From NCBI GenBank assembly GCA_015548865.1, contig JADMXW010000010.1, positions 62,001 to 126,000 on the forward strand: a DNA stretch of 64,000 nt, read 5' to 3'. The position numbers were made by a program, and so were the translations under genes. Under the pieces are notes generated by a model that had not been told where the DNA came from, did not search any database, and worked only from the letters and a program-made list of their open reading frames with translations. Shown here one piece after another: positions 35,525 to 43,968 of the stretch. Every line of letters begins with the position of its first letter. The stretch's first letter is position 1. The stretch is from Serratia marcescens (GTDB lineage Bacteria; Pseudomonadota; Gammaproteobacteria; Enterobacterales; Enterobacteriaceae).

Positions 35525-36308
35525 TTCGCTGTTTACCCAGCCACAACGTCAGGATCGCTATCGTAAGACAAGCGATCCCGTATTGCAGCTTGAAAATATC
35601 AATGTCACTTTTGATGCCTTCCGCGCGTTGACTGACCTGTCGTTGTCGATTGGTGTGGGCGAGTTGCGCTGCGTTATCGGACCCAATGGGGCGGGTAAAA
35701 CCACGCTGATGGATGTAATAACGGGCAAGACACGTCCGGATAACGGCAAAGTGATATACGACCAGAATATCGATTTGATGGGCATGTCATCGGTAGATAT
35801 TGCCCGCATCGGGATTGGGCGTAAGTTCCAGAAACCGACGGTGTTTGAAGCATTGAGCGTAATGGAAAATCTTGAAATTGCGCAAAAAATGGATAAATCA
35901 GTGTGGACTAGCCTGCGAGCGAAACTGACTGGCGAGCAGCGAGATCGCATTGACGAGGTGCTGCAACTGCTCAAACTGACTGAGCACCGTCACCGCTCAT
36001 CCGGGCTGCTCTCCCATGGGCAGAAACAGTTCCTTGAGATTGGCATGTTACTGGTGCAGGAACCTCACCTTCTTCTGCTCGATGAACCCGCTGCTGGGTT
36101 GACCGACGCAGAAACCGACTATATCGCTGAACTGTTTCGCACCCTGGCGGGCAAGCATTCGCTAATGGTAGTCGAACACGATATGGGTTTTGTGGAAACC
36201 ATTGCCGATCACGTGACCGTATTGCATCAGGGGCAGGTGTTAGCTGAAGGCTCGCTGCGCGAGGTACAGGCCAATGAGCAGGTTATCGATGTTTATCTGG
36301 GGCGCTGA
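35517..36308 (+). CDS. urtD: Urea ABC transporter ATP-binding protein
   Basis: 263 residues. ABC ATPase of the LivG type: Walker A GPNGAGKTTLMDVITG near residue 55, Q-loop GRKFQKPTVFEALSV, signature LLSHGQKQFLEIGML near 165 and Walker B LLLLDEPAAGL, followed by switch His in VVEHDMGFV. The start ATG 35517 lies inside the urtC end, so translation is coupled; an upstream frame start at 35493 is inside urtC coding and less likely. Confidence 0.94.
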   Translation: MTDSLFTQPQRQDRYRKTSDPVLQLENINVTFDAFRALTDLSLSIGVGELRCVIGPNGAGKTTLMDVITGKTRPDNGKVIYDQNIDLMGMSSVDIARIGIGRKFQKPTVFEALSVMENLEIAQKMDKSVWTSLRAKLTGEQRDRIDEVLQLLKLTEHRHRSSGLLSHGQKQFLEIGMLLVQEPHLLLLDEPAAGLTDAETDYIAELFRTLAGKHSLMVVEHDMGFVETIADHVTVLHQGQVLAEGSLREVQANEQVIDVYLGR

Positions 36309-36310
36309 AT

Positions 36311-37009
36311 ATGTTGCACGTTAATGAGTTAAACCAGTATTACGGCGGCAGCCACATTCTGCGTGGCTTGTCCTTTGAAACCACGCCAGGTGAAATCACC
36401 TGTCTGTTGGGGCGTAACGGTGTGGGTAAAACTACGCTCCTGAAATGCCTGATGGGCGTTATTCCGGCGAAGTCCGGCACCATTCACTGGAAGGGGAAAT
36501 TAATCAACAACAGCAAGCCACATCAGCGGGTTCAACAGGGTATTGCCTATGTGCCACAGGGCAGGGAGATCTTTCCGCGCCTGACGGTTGAGGAAAATCT
36601 GCTCATGGGATTATCACGGTTTTCCGGCAGTCAGGCGAAAAGCGTACCTGAGGAGATTTATGAACTTTTCCCGGTACTGCGCGAGATGAAACAACGTCGG
36701 GGCGGGGATCTCTCCGGGGGGCAGCAGCAGCAACTCGCCATTGGCCGTGCATTAGCCTGTAAGCCACAGTTATTGATTTTGGATGAGCCGACCGAAGGCA
36801 TTCAGCCCTCTGTCATCAAAGAGATCGGTGCGGTTATCCGAGGGTTGGCTAATCGGGGTGATATGGCCATTTTGCTGGTAGAGCAATTTTATGATTTTGC
36901 TGCTGAACTGGCGGATCAGTATCTGGTGATGTCTCGCGGGACCATTATTCAGCGTGGCCGTGGTGAAAATATGGAGGAGCAGGGCGTCAGGAACTTGGTG
37001 GCAATTTAG
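36311..37009 (+). CDS. urtE: Urea ABC transporter ATP-binding protein
   Basis: 232 residues. LivF-type ABC ATPase: Walker A GRNGVGKTTLLKCLMG near residue 35, signature LSGGQQQQLAIGRALA near 137 and Walker B LLILDEPTEGIQPS. It is the second ATPase of the UrtABCDE importer. Follows urtD by two bases and is the last recognisable gene of the operon; no intrinsic terminator is obvious after it. Confidence 0.94.
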   Translation: MLHVNELNQYYGGSHILRGLSFETTPGEITCLLGRNGVGKTTLLKCLMGVIPAKSGTIHWKGKLINNSKPHQRVQQGIAYVPQGREIFPRLTVEENLLMGLSRFSGSQAKSVPEEIYELFPVLREMKQRRGGDLSGGQQQQLAIGRALACKPQLLILDEPTEGIQPSVIKEIGAVIRGLANRGDMAILLVEQFYDFAAELADQYLVMSRGTIIQRGRGENMEEQGVRNLVAI

Positions 37010-37103
37010 ACGTTCATTTAATAATATCCGAGCACGATGTTATCCCTCAACAGACGCTATTTAATGGGAGAGTGAATAATGAGATTGCTGACAAACCCTT
37101 TTC

Positions 37104-37127
37104 GGCATGTCCGTGTTTCTCGGTGAA
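37104..37127. repeat. Dispersed 25-base repeat, copy 2
   Basis: GGCATGTCCGTGTTTCTCGG and the following four bases repeat the sequence at 1521-1545 with two differences. It lies between urtE and the beta-lactamase gene. Confidence 0.55.
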
Positions 37128-37252
37128 TTGTAGTACCCTGTCCATAAACCAGTAGCTTAGTAGCAAAAAAAGGTGGTCTCCCTATTAAGGGGGCATTTTT
37201 GTCTGTGGGGCAGTGTATTTTGTTGATGTGACAGGATACTAATCCAAGGAAG

Positions 37253-38116
37253 ATGATTAATATGCAACATTTCCGTATAGCCCTTATCCCCTTGTTCGCT
37301 GCATTTTGTCTGCCAGCTTTTGCGCATCCTGACACGCTGGATAAAGTAAAAGATGCTGAAAATAAGCTTGGTGCACGAGTGGGTTACACCGAGCTGGATC
37401 TCTCCAGCGGAAAGATCCTTGAGGGGTATCGCCCCGAAGAACGTTTTCCAATGATGAGCACGTTTAAGGTGCTGTTATGCAGTGCGGTATTATCACGTAT
37501 TGACTCTGGGAAAGAGCAACTCGATCGTCGTATACACTATCGCCAGAGTGACCTGGTTGCGTATTCGCCTGTCACTGAAAAGCATATTACGGATGGCATG
37601 ACCGTAGGAGAATTATGCGATGCTGCCATAACCATGAGTGATAACACTGCGGCTAATTTACTTCTGTCAACAATAGGGGGGCCGCAGGAGTTAACCGCTT
37701 TTTTGCGCAAGACGGGTGATCGTGTTACCCGCCTCGATCGTTGGGAAACAGCGTTGAATGAAGCCTTACCCGGCGACGAACGTGACACAACGACGCCTAA
37801 AGCGATGGCAGAAACACTGAATAACCTATTAACGGGAAAGATACTTACGGTAGCCTCTCAGCAGCAATTAATGCGCTGGATGGAAGCGGATAAAGTCGCA
37901 GGACCCCTTTTGCGCTCGGTACTTCCGGCGGGTTGGTTTATTGCGGATAAATCCGGTGCGGGAGAGCGTGGCTCGCGCGGTATCATTGCTGCACTGGGGC
38001 CTGATGGTAAACCTTCTCGCATCGTCGTTATCTATTTAACGGGAAGCGAGGCAACGATAGACGAACGCAATAAGCAGATCGCAGAGATAGGCACGTCACT
38101 GATTAAACACTGGTAA
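37253..38116 (+). CDS. TEM-like class A beta-lactamase
   Basis: 287 residues. The signal peptide ends in LPAFA-H and the mature enzyme acts in the periplasm, hydrolysing penicillins. Class A motifs: STFK (Ser70, Lys73), SDN (130-132), the omega-loop region with RLDRWE (Glu166) and KSGAG (Lys234). Compared by eye with TEM-1 from memory it shows about 48 differences in 283 residues (roughly 83% identity), including the full [20 protein letters not shown] block. Notable residues in standard numbering: Lys39, Ala104, Arg153, Thr182, Val224 and Gly238. AAGGA lies two bases before ATG 37253; ATG 37262 would give a shorter signal. No transposon genes adjoin. Confidence 0.93.
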   Translation: MINMQHFRIALIPLFAAFCLPAFAHPDTLDKVKDAENKLGARVGYTELDLSSGKILEGYRPEERFPMMSTFKVLLCSAVLSRIDSGKEQLDRRIHYRQSDLVAYSPVTEKHITDGMTVGELCDAAITMSDNTAANLLLSTIGGPQELTAFLRKTGDRVTRLDRWETALNEALPGDERDTTTPKAMAETLNNLLTGKILTVASQQQLMRWMEADKVAGPLLRSVLPAGWFIADKSGAGERGSRGIIAALGPDGKPSRIVVIYLTGSEATIDERNKQIAEIGTSLIKHW

Positions 38117-38238
38117 CCATCAAGGCTGGCTTACTTTGACACGCGTTGATTTCACCAATGCCTCCTTAAATCCTCGCCTAATAGGAGCGGGGAACTTTTG
38201 CCAAGAGATTGTCATGTCACGTTCCCCTGTGTTGCGCA

Positions 38239-38985
38239 TCATCGCGCCATTAAAGCGAACACACCCCATCCAAGATATTCACGCGTATAGGCAACATAGC
38301 GTTTAGGTTCTGAGGTCAAATGCACTCTAATCTCTTTCGCAAAATTGTCGGCAGGGTTAGCTTTGAGCCATTTACGCATGGTGAGCCACATGGCTGCCGA
38401 GTATCTATCCCAGCCTTCCCGGTCAGCCAAAACCATTTCGACTACGTCATAGCCGAGGGTGTCGAATGATCCAACAAGTTCCGGTAACGTGAGGAAATCA
38501 GAAATGGCATTGGCCTCGCATCCCTTGGCGATGTCTTCCGTTGGCGGCACTTTCAGCCAATAAGGTTCACCAATGAGAATAACGCCATCGGAGCAAAGAC
38601 TTTTCGCCAAAAGCTCGATGGTTCCGGCAACGCCACCGCCAATCCATGTCGCCCCAACGCAGGCAGCTACGCCCACTTTTTCATCGGCAACATAACCGGC
38701 AGCATCTGCGTGGATGAACCGCACCCGGTCGGTGACGCCAAGTTCTTCAGCACGGCGTTTTGCTTGAGTAGAGAACAACTGGCTCATATCAATGCCGAGG
38801 CCGGTTATGTTATGGTCACGTGCCCAAGTACACAGCATTTCTCCCGAGCCGCTGCCGAGGTCGAGAATGTGAGTCTCCGGCTCTAAGCGCAGAACATTCC
38901 CAAGTGTGGCGTACTTTTCCGGCGTGAACGGGTTATGTATTCGGTGAGCGCTTTCTGTGACGTTGAAGATACGGGGAATATCCAA
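38239..38985 (-). CDS. SAM-dependent methyltransferase
   Basis: 248 residues, Rossmann-type methyltransferase of the Methyltransf_11/25 class. Motif I is ETHILDLGSGSGEMLCTWA near residue 36, motif II region LGIDMSQLFSTQAK, then VRFIHADAAGY near 86. It transfers a methyl group from S-adenosylmethionine to an unknown acceptor; no tRNA or rRNA specificity motif is visible. Separated from the upstream HTH gene by a terminator. Confidence 0.85.
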   Translation of the reverse strand: MDIPRIFNVTESAHRIHNPFTPEKYATLGNVLRLEPETHILDLGSGSGEMLCTWARDHNITGLGIDMSQLFSTQAKRRAEELGVTDRVRFIHADAAGYVADEKVGVAACVGATWIGGGVAGTIELLAKSLCSDGVILIGEPYWLKVPPTEDIAKGCEANAISDFLTLPELVGSFDTLGYDVVEMVLADREGWDRYSAAMWLTMRKWLKANPADNFAKEIRVHLTSEPKRYVAYTREYLGWGVFALMAR

Positions 38986-39089
38986 TATATAAACTCCCTT
39001 TTCTTAATTGTATGATAATCGTGATACACGCGTAGCGTATGGCGTATGTGATTTGGAGGCATCCCACTTTTTGTTTCACAAAAGAAAAT

Positions 39090-39117
39090 GCGCCTCAACC
39101 AAAGGCAAGGCGCTTTT
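39090..39117 (-). terminator. Bidirectional-looking terminator between methyltransferase and HTH-protein genes
   Basis: GCGCCT and AGGCGC flank a twelve-base loop; a T-rich run follows on both strands. It lies just after the stop of the 39121-39393 gene (minus strand). Confidence 0.7.
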
Positions 39118-39120
39118 GTT

Positions 39121-39393
39121 TCATTCGTTTTTACTGGCATTAATGATTTTGTATATGGCTTTTTCTGACAAGAAATAGTGTTCTGCCAAGTCGCCAACAG
39201 AGCACCCAGCTAAGCGTCTGGCGATAATTTCTCTGTTTCTTGCCCGAATATTTTTCCTGGTCTCTGTATTGGTACCCCATTGCAACTTATTTTCTGCCTT
39301 ACGAGGAATATAAATATATTCTCCATCGATATATTTTTGAACTTCGAGTAATAAATTGTGTGGTAATAAATCGTTTGCTTTTTTATAGCTCAT
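39121..39393 (-). CDS. CD3324-family small HTH protein
   Basis: 90 residues. The N-terminus (KANDLLPHNLLLEVQKYIDG then EYIYIPRK) and C-terminus (REIIARRLAGCSVGDLAEHY then FLSEKAIYKII) match the CD3324 family, whose C-terminal part is a helix-turn-helix resembling the Mor/phage transcription-activator fold. Function is unproven. It has its own terminator, so it is a single-gene unit in front of the methyltransferase. Confidence 0.78.
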   Translation of the reverse strand: MSYKKANDLLPHNLLLEVQKYIDGEYIYIPRKAENKLQWGTNTETRKNIRARNREIIARRLAGCSVGDLAEHYFLSEKAIYKIINASKNE

Positions 39394-39644
39394 TATGCTC
39401 CTCCAAATTTTTCATTAGGATTGAGCAAGAGCTATTGCTTAAAAATCACGTCATTATGCAATAGCGCTTGCTATGCATAACGAACCGAATCCAATTGATT
39501 AAACATCCAGTCACCTATTTGAGTTAATGTTTTTTTATTAGCAATAATTGTTGAGCATATTGACGAATATATGTCAGTGCGGTAAACGGGTCAAGATGCT
39601 TGAATTATCAGGGCTGCATCAGCAGCCCATGCCAGACGCTACCA

Positions 39645-39992
39645 CTATTTCTTTTTATTAAGCATCGATTTTAAATCGGCAAAGGGGTTGTAGGTTGCCG
39701 CAGCAACATCTTTTTGCGCGTCCTCTCCTGCCACAACGGTTGAGCCGTACTGGTCCGCTTCAGTGTACTTTGAGTGTTCATGGTCATGACAATACAGACA
39801 TAACAACTCCCAGTTACTGCCATCTTCCGGGTTATTGGTGTGGTCGTGATCGATATGGTGGACCGTTAATTCGCGCAGGTTTGAATAAACAAACTCCCGC
39901 GAGCAGCGTCCACATACCCACGGATAGATTTTTAGTGCTTTCTCACGGTAGCCGCTTTCCAGCCGCGCGTAGTTTTTGGGGATCAAAGCCAT
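39645..39992 (-). CDS. yajD: YajD-family HNH nuclease
   Basis: 115 residues, same size as E. coli YajD. HNH fold: CGRCSREF near residue 27, LTVHHIDHDHTNN near 43 and LLCLYCHDHEH near 64, containing the zinc cysteines and the catalytic His residues. Predicted small endonuclease with unknown target. Single gene. Confidence 0.9.
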   Translation of the reverse strand: MALIPKNYARLESGYREKALKIYPWVCGRCSREFVYSNLRELTVHHIDHDHTNNPEDGSNWELLCLYCHDHEHSKYTEADQYGSTVVAGEDAQKDVAAATYNPFADLKSMLNKKK

Positions 39993-40340
39993 TGCCTGTG
40001 TTACCTGCTATAAAGAGAGGGTTTTAGGGTAATGCGCCCAATATATCCCATAATGGACGAATCCGTTACCTACGGCTTGGCTTTCTCTATAAAAGCATGA
40101 CATTTGAAATGGATATCACATCATTATCACCCACTCAGGCTCCATCATCAAAAAATGCAACGCTTTCTGTGTGTCCCAAAAACTGCCACGATTCATGCCT
40201 CACGGAATGGTGCTCACTTCAAGCTCAACGCTGACTGGGAACGTTGTGACTGCCGGTTTGGACCTAAGGCAGACCTTGCCCATATTATGGTGTTAACCCA
40301 TGTGGAGAATGCCGTAAATCTTAGCGTAATTCAGGATGCG
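39993..40340. other. Intergenic region without identified gene
   Basis: About 350 bases. A 106-codon plus-strand frame at 40104-40424 overlaps the LysE gene antisense and has no family resemblance. Nothing else recognised. Confidence 0.35.
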
Positions 40341-40928
40341 TCAGAAAAACATTCGCAGAGCGCAGTAAACCAGCAACAGAGCCAGCACCAGATTGACTAC
40401 GCGGCCATGCCTGCGAAAAATTGACTGAAACAGATGCCCCGCGATCGCCCAAACCAGATTTCCCATACAGCCAATCACTGCCAGAAGGATGCTGACAGCC
40501 GTTACCCAAAAAAGATCCTGTGTATGTGGCAAAACAAATGCAGAGAGGGCCGTGATGCCGTAAAGAATGATCTTAACGTTGGCAAACTGCAGCCAGAAAC
40601 TCACCCAAAAACTGAGAGGGCGTCCGTTACCGTTTGCTGTTGTTGGCGAACTGCTGGCAATTCGCCATGCAAGCCAGAGGATATATGTCGCGCCAACCCA
40701 AACCAGCCATTGGGTTACTGACGGAAGAATGCTAATCAGGGTGAAGGTAAATACGCCGCATGCCAGCATAAGGACCAGAAAACCTGCACTCATTCCCATC
40801 AGAACGCGAAGACTGCGACGAAAGCCATACTGATTTACTGAGCTAAGCGCCAGAATATTATTAGGTCCGGGGGTCAATGCGGTAATCAATGTGTAGGTCA
40901 AAAAACCACTGATAATTGTTGGTGTCAC
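40341..40928 (-). CDS. LysE-family amino acid exporter
   Basis: 195 residues, about six membrane segments. The N-terminal signature FLTYTLITALTPGPNNILALS contains the conserved PGPN, and GFRRSLRVLMGMSAGFLVLM follows. LysE/RhtB proteins export amino acids or homoserine lactone-type compounds. It is divergent from a LysR regulator with a strong palindrome between, the usual arrangement for metabolite-induced export. Confidence 0.88.
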   Translation of the reverse strand: MTPTIISGFLTYTLITALTPGPNNILALSSVNQYGFRRSLRVLMGMSAGFLVLMLACGVFTFTLISILPSVTQWLVWVGATYILWLAWRIASSSPTTANGNGRPLSFWVSFWLQFANVKIILYGITALSAFVLPHTQDLFWVTAVSILLAVIGCMGNLVWAIAGHLFQSIFRRHGRVVNLVLALLLVYCALRMFF

Positions 40929-40970
40929 TTGTGTTCTCCTTATGTCTGCCGCATATTATCCGCCTGGAAA

Positions 40971-40997
40971 TATTCAAAAAAGCGAATATTTTGAATA
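40971..40997. promoter_or_regulatory. LysR-type operator between lysE-like and lysR genes
   Basis: TATTCAAAA, nine bases, TTTTGAATA: a perfect inverted repeat with the T-N11-A type shape expected for a LysR regulator. It is located about 36 bases before the lysR start and 43 before the exporter start. Confidence 0.7.
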
Positions 40998-41032
40998 CCA
41001 CACTTTCAATATTTCGATGTTTTTGAGGCTAT

Positions 41033-41908
41033 ATGGACCTGCGTCGCTTCATTACGTTTAAAACGGTTGTTGAGGAAGGTTCTTTTGCTCAGGCGGCACG
41101 TAAATTGTGCTGTACTCAGTCGACCGTTACTTTTCAGATCCAGCAGCTAGAGCAAGAACTGGCGTATGCGGTTTTTGAAAAAGTGGGGCGTCGTATGGTA
41201 TTGACGCCCGCTGGGAAATTGCTGCTGCCAAAAGTGAGGGAGTTGACTCATGTACTGGACGGGATCCGTCAGATATCTTCGCGTGAGGAAGAGGTTGCCG
41301 GGGATCTGCGGGTAATGGTTGGGGAAACATTACTGGCCTATAAAATGCCGGAAGTTCTCAAGCTATTCAGGGAAAAAGCGCCGAACGTTCGCCTGTCTCT
41401 GCAGTCAGTTAACTGCTATGTCATCCGTGATTCTCTTCTGTCCGACCATACGGATCTGGGGGTTTTTTATCGCGTTGGAAATGATGATGCATTACATATG
41501 GAATATTTCGGGCAGCAGGAACTGGTTCTTGTTGCATCCCCGCAGCTTGCGCATGTCGATTTTACGCAGAGAGAACAGCATATACCGGTAAACTTTATTA
41601 TCAACGAACCTCAGTGTGTGTTCAGGCAAATCTTTGAATCTACCCTCCGTGAGAGAAAAATAACGTTTGAAAGTACCATTGAGCTCTGGAGTATTGAAAG
41701 CATAAAGAAATGTGTAGCCAGTAATCTTGGTATTTCGTTTTTGCCGCGTTTCAGCATATTGCGTGAGCTGGAATCGGGTGAGCTAAAAGCGCTACCCTTT
41801 TCCGAGGTTCCTCCGTCGATTACCGCGCTTTGTGCTTACCATGCCGGCAGAACGGTTAGTCCGGCGATGAACCTGTTTATTGACTGTATGCACCAGTGCC
41901 TGGATTAA
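41033..41908 (+). CDS. LysR-family transcriptional regulator
   Basis: 291 residues. HTH at 1-60 (MDLRRFITFKTVVEEGSFAQ and AARKLCCTQSTVTFQIQQLEQ), effector domain of the LTTR periplasmic-binding type from 90. Its neighbour is the divergent LysE-type exporter; the palindrome between them is its likely binding site. Confidence 0.9.
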   Translation: MDLRRFITFKTVVEEGSFAQAARKLCCTQSTVTFQIQQLEQELAYAVFEKVGRRMVLTPAGKLLLPKVRELTHVLDGIRQISSREEEVAGDLRVMVGETLLAYKMPEVLKLFREKAPNVRLSLQSVNCYVIRDSLLSDHTDLGVFYRVGNDDALHMEYFGQQELVLVASPQLAHVDFTQREQHIPVNFIINEPQCVFRQIFESTLRERKITFESTIELWSIESIKKCVASNLGISFLPRFSILRELESGELKALPFSEVPPSITALCAYHAGRTVSPAMNLFIDCMHQCLD

Positions 41909-41999
41909 AAACGCTGCCTGAAGAGTTCAATAACATCGAGTTTGTTGGCGGTGATAAAGTGACTTGCAAACTGGTATTCAGCTATATGCATATGGCCAT

Positions 42000-42857
42000 T
42001 CATGCCTCTGGATAAGAAATACGGTATCCACCATCCGCCATGAGAACGTTAGCAAAACCAGTTCGCTCTAAGTGCATGCCCGCAATGAGCAATTTTTCCC
42101 TGACTGCCTGTTCCAAACGTTTTTTCCGTGTTTCTTCAGCTTGTAGGGGATCAACGTCAAACAAAATGGAAACGGCCGGGTGGGCTGACTGGATAGAGGG
42201 AAAATGGACGATGTCCCCCCATATTAGTACGCTTTTGTTCCCTGAATCGATGCGAAATCCAGTATGGCCGGGCGTGTGGCCCGGCAACCAGACGGGCAGA
42301 ATACCCTCTGCTATCAGGTTCCCTGCAATATCGTTCTCGGTAATAAAATGCACATTCTGCGCATAAGCGTCTAACGTTTGACGGACCAACGTGAAATTAC
42401 GTTTTCCACGGGCGCTAGCAATGTTGCGTTTTTCATCATCCCACCAGTATTCCGCTTCGAGAGCGTGAAGATGAAGTTCAGCATGTTTATAGACTGGTCG
42501 TCCCTCAGCATCCAGCAGGCCGCCAATATGATCAGGGTGGCCGTGCGTTAATAAAACAGCGTCCACGTCATCAGGATTAACCCCGACTGCGCGAAGGTTT
42601 TCGTTGAGCTGACCTCCCACGTTGTTCTGTCCTCCCGTACCGGTGTCAACCAGAATGGTTCGCCCCCGGCCACGGATCAGATAACAGTTGATATGGATAT
42701 TGTCGGGTTCAGCGATCCCAGCTCTGCGCTGAATCACCCTGGCATCAGCGGTCTCAATGCCTGACAGTAAATCCAGGCTGGCTGACATAGTGCCGTCGCT
42801 CAGGGCTGTCACCAGAAAATCGCCAATCTGACAGGATGTAAAGGACGGATGGTTCAT
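42000..42857 (-). CDS. MBL-fold metallo-hydrolase
   Basis: 285 residues. The zinc-binding motif THGHPDHIGGLLD lies near residue 100 and GHTPGHTGF near 196, then WGDIVH. This belongs to the metallo-beta-lactamase fold group that includes lactonases and thiolesterases; a quorum-quenching lactonase or glyoxalase-like role is possible but not shown. The start is ATG 42857, behind GAGG. Divergent from a GcvA-like LysR gene that may regulate it. Confidence 0.85.
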   Translation of the reverse strand: MNHPSFTSCQIGDFLVTALSDGTMSASLDLLSGIETADARVIQRRAGIAEPDNIHINCYLIRGRGRTILVDTGTGGQNNVGGQLNENLRAVGVNPDDVDAVLLTHGHPDHIGGLLDAEGRPVYKHAELHLHALEAEYWWDDEKRNIASARGKRNFTLVRQTLDAYAQNVHFITENDIAGNLIAEGILPVWLPGHTPGHTGFRIDSGNKSVLIWGDIVHFPSIQSAHPAVSILFDVDPLQAEETRKKRLEQAVREKLLIAGMHLERTGFANVLMADGGYRISYPEA

Positions 42858-43026
42858 AAATACCTCAGGATCAGTTTTGAGCATCGAGAATGTGACAGCA
42901 GAGCGCGCTTGATGACTTTTCATCATGCTACATGCTGTATGCTCGGCTATAAATCGATACTATTTCATTAATTAGTGATATTAAGTCACTAATTGGTCAT
43001 TATTTGTATAGAGCGAGGGCGGTTTT

Positions 43027-43947
43027 ATGCGCAGAAAAATACCCAGTAGCGCTTCTCTGCAGGCGTTTGATGCCGCTGCAAGGCACGGTAATTTTGCCCG
43101 GGCAGCAGAGGAGTTATCGTTGACGGAAGGCGCCATCAGCCGTCAGATAGCACGCCTTGAATCTTTGCTGAATTGCAGGCTGTTTGATCGCACGGGAAGC
43201 CGCGTAAAGCTTAATCCTATAGGCGTGCGCTATGCGTACCACATTCGTGAAACGCTCGAACGCCTAGAAAGAGATACCCAGTACATAATGGGAATGCCTG
43301 AAGGCAGTAAAAGTCTGGATATTGCCGTCTTACCGACGTTTTCCAGTCGATGGCTTATTCCTCGTTTGAGTCGCTTCAGATCGATGTACCCCGACATCAC
43401 TGTAAATCTTGCGGCCAGAACCGATCCTTTCATCCTCACGGGAAGTGGTTTTGATGCGGTAGTTCATTTTGAACATCCCGCATGGGCAGGCATGCGAATG
43501 CAATTTCTCTTTCAGGAGAAACTGGTGCCCGTGTGCCATCCCGCTCTGTTAACGGATAAGAACGTCAACGATCAGTTAAACGAACTGCCGCGTATTCACC
43601 GCCGGCAGAACCCAGAGGCTTGGCAGAACTATGCTCTGGAAAGCGGGATAATCCTTGATAATTCGGCGCAGGGTGTCCGCTATGATCTTCATGAAATGGC
43701 AATTGCTGCCGCATTGGCGGGACAAGGTGTGGCATTAGTGCCGCGCATGTACGTTGAAAAAGAACTGAATAGCGGGGCGCTTGTTGCACCCTGGCCAGCG
43801 TCAGATTCTCTCAGCAAAAAATTCTGTTTGGTAAAACCGAGAGAAACCGGAACAAATGAACCTGCATTGCAGGATTTTGAACGTTGGTTGCAGGCAGAGA
43901 TCGTTGACGGTGATAGAGCATCCTGCATATCGTGTTATGAGTATTAG
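43027..43947 (+). CDS. LysR-family regulator, GcvA-like (copy 1)
   Basis: 306 residues. HTH at 8-66 (ASLQAFDAAARHGNFARAAEEL, SLTEGAISRQIARLE), GcvA subgroup effector domain (LDIAVLPTFSSRWLIPRL near residue 97, later PALLTDKN). Divergent from the metallo-hydrolase gene. It is followed 21 bases later by a related regulator. Confidence 0.9.
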   Translation: MRRKIPSSASLQAFDAAARHGNFARAAEELSLTEGAISRQIARLESLLNCRLFDRTGSRVKLNPIGVRYAYHIRETLERLERDTQYIMGMPEGSKSLDIAVLPTFSSRWLIPRLSRFRSMYPDITVNLAARTDPFILTGSGFDAVVHFEHPAWAGMRMQFLFQEKLVPVCHPALLTDKNVNDQLNELPRIHRRQNPEAWQNYALESGIILDNSAQGVRYDLHEMAIAAALAGQGVALVPRMYVEKELNSGALVAPWPASDSLSKKFCLVKPRETGTNEPALQDFERWLQAEIVDGDRASCISCYEY

Positions 43948-43968
43948 CTCATTAACAGGAGTAGCATA

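Noticed and set aside
37253..38116. Beta-lactamase as a recently acquired plasmid TEM
   Set aside because: About 48 amino acid differences from TEM-1 by eye and no transposon, integron or plasmid gene nearby.
40104..40424. 106-codon frame antisense to the end of the LysE gene
   Set aside because: No ribosome site or family; partly antisense to a well-supported gene.
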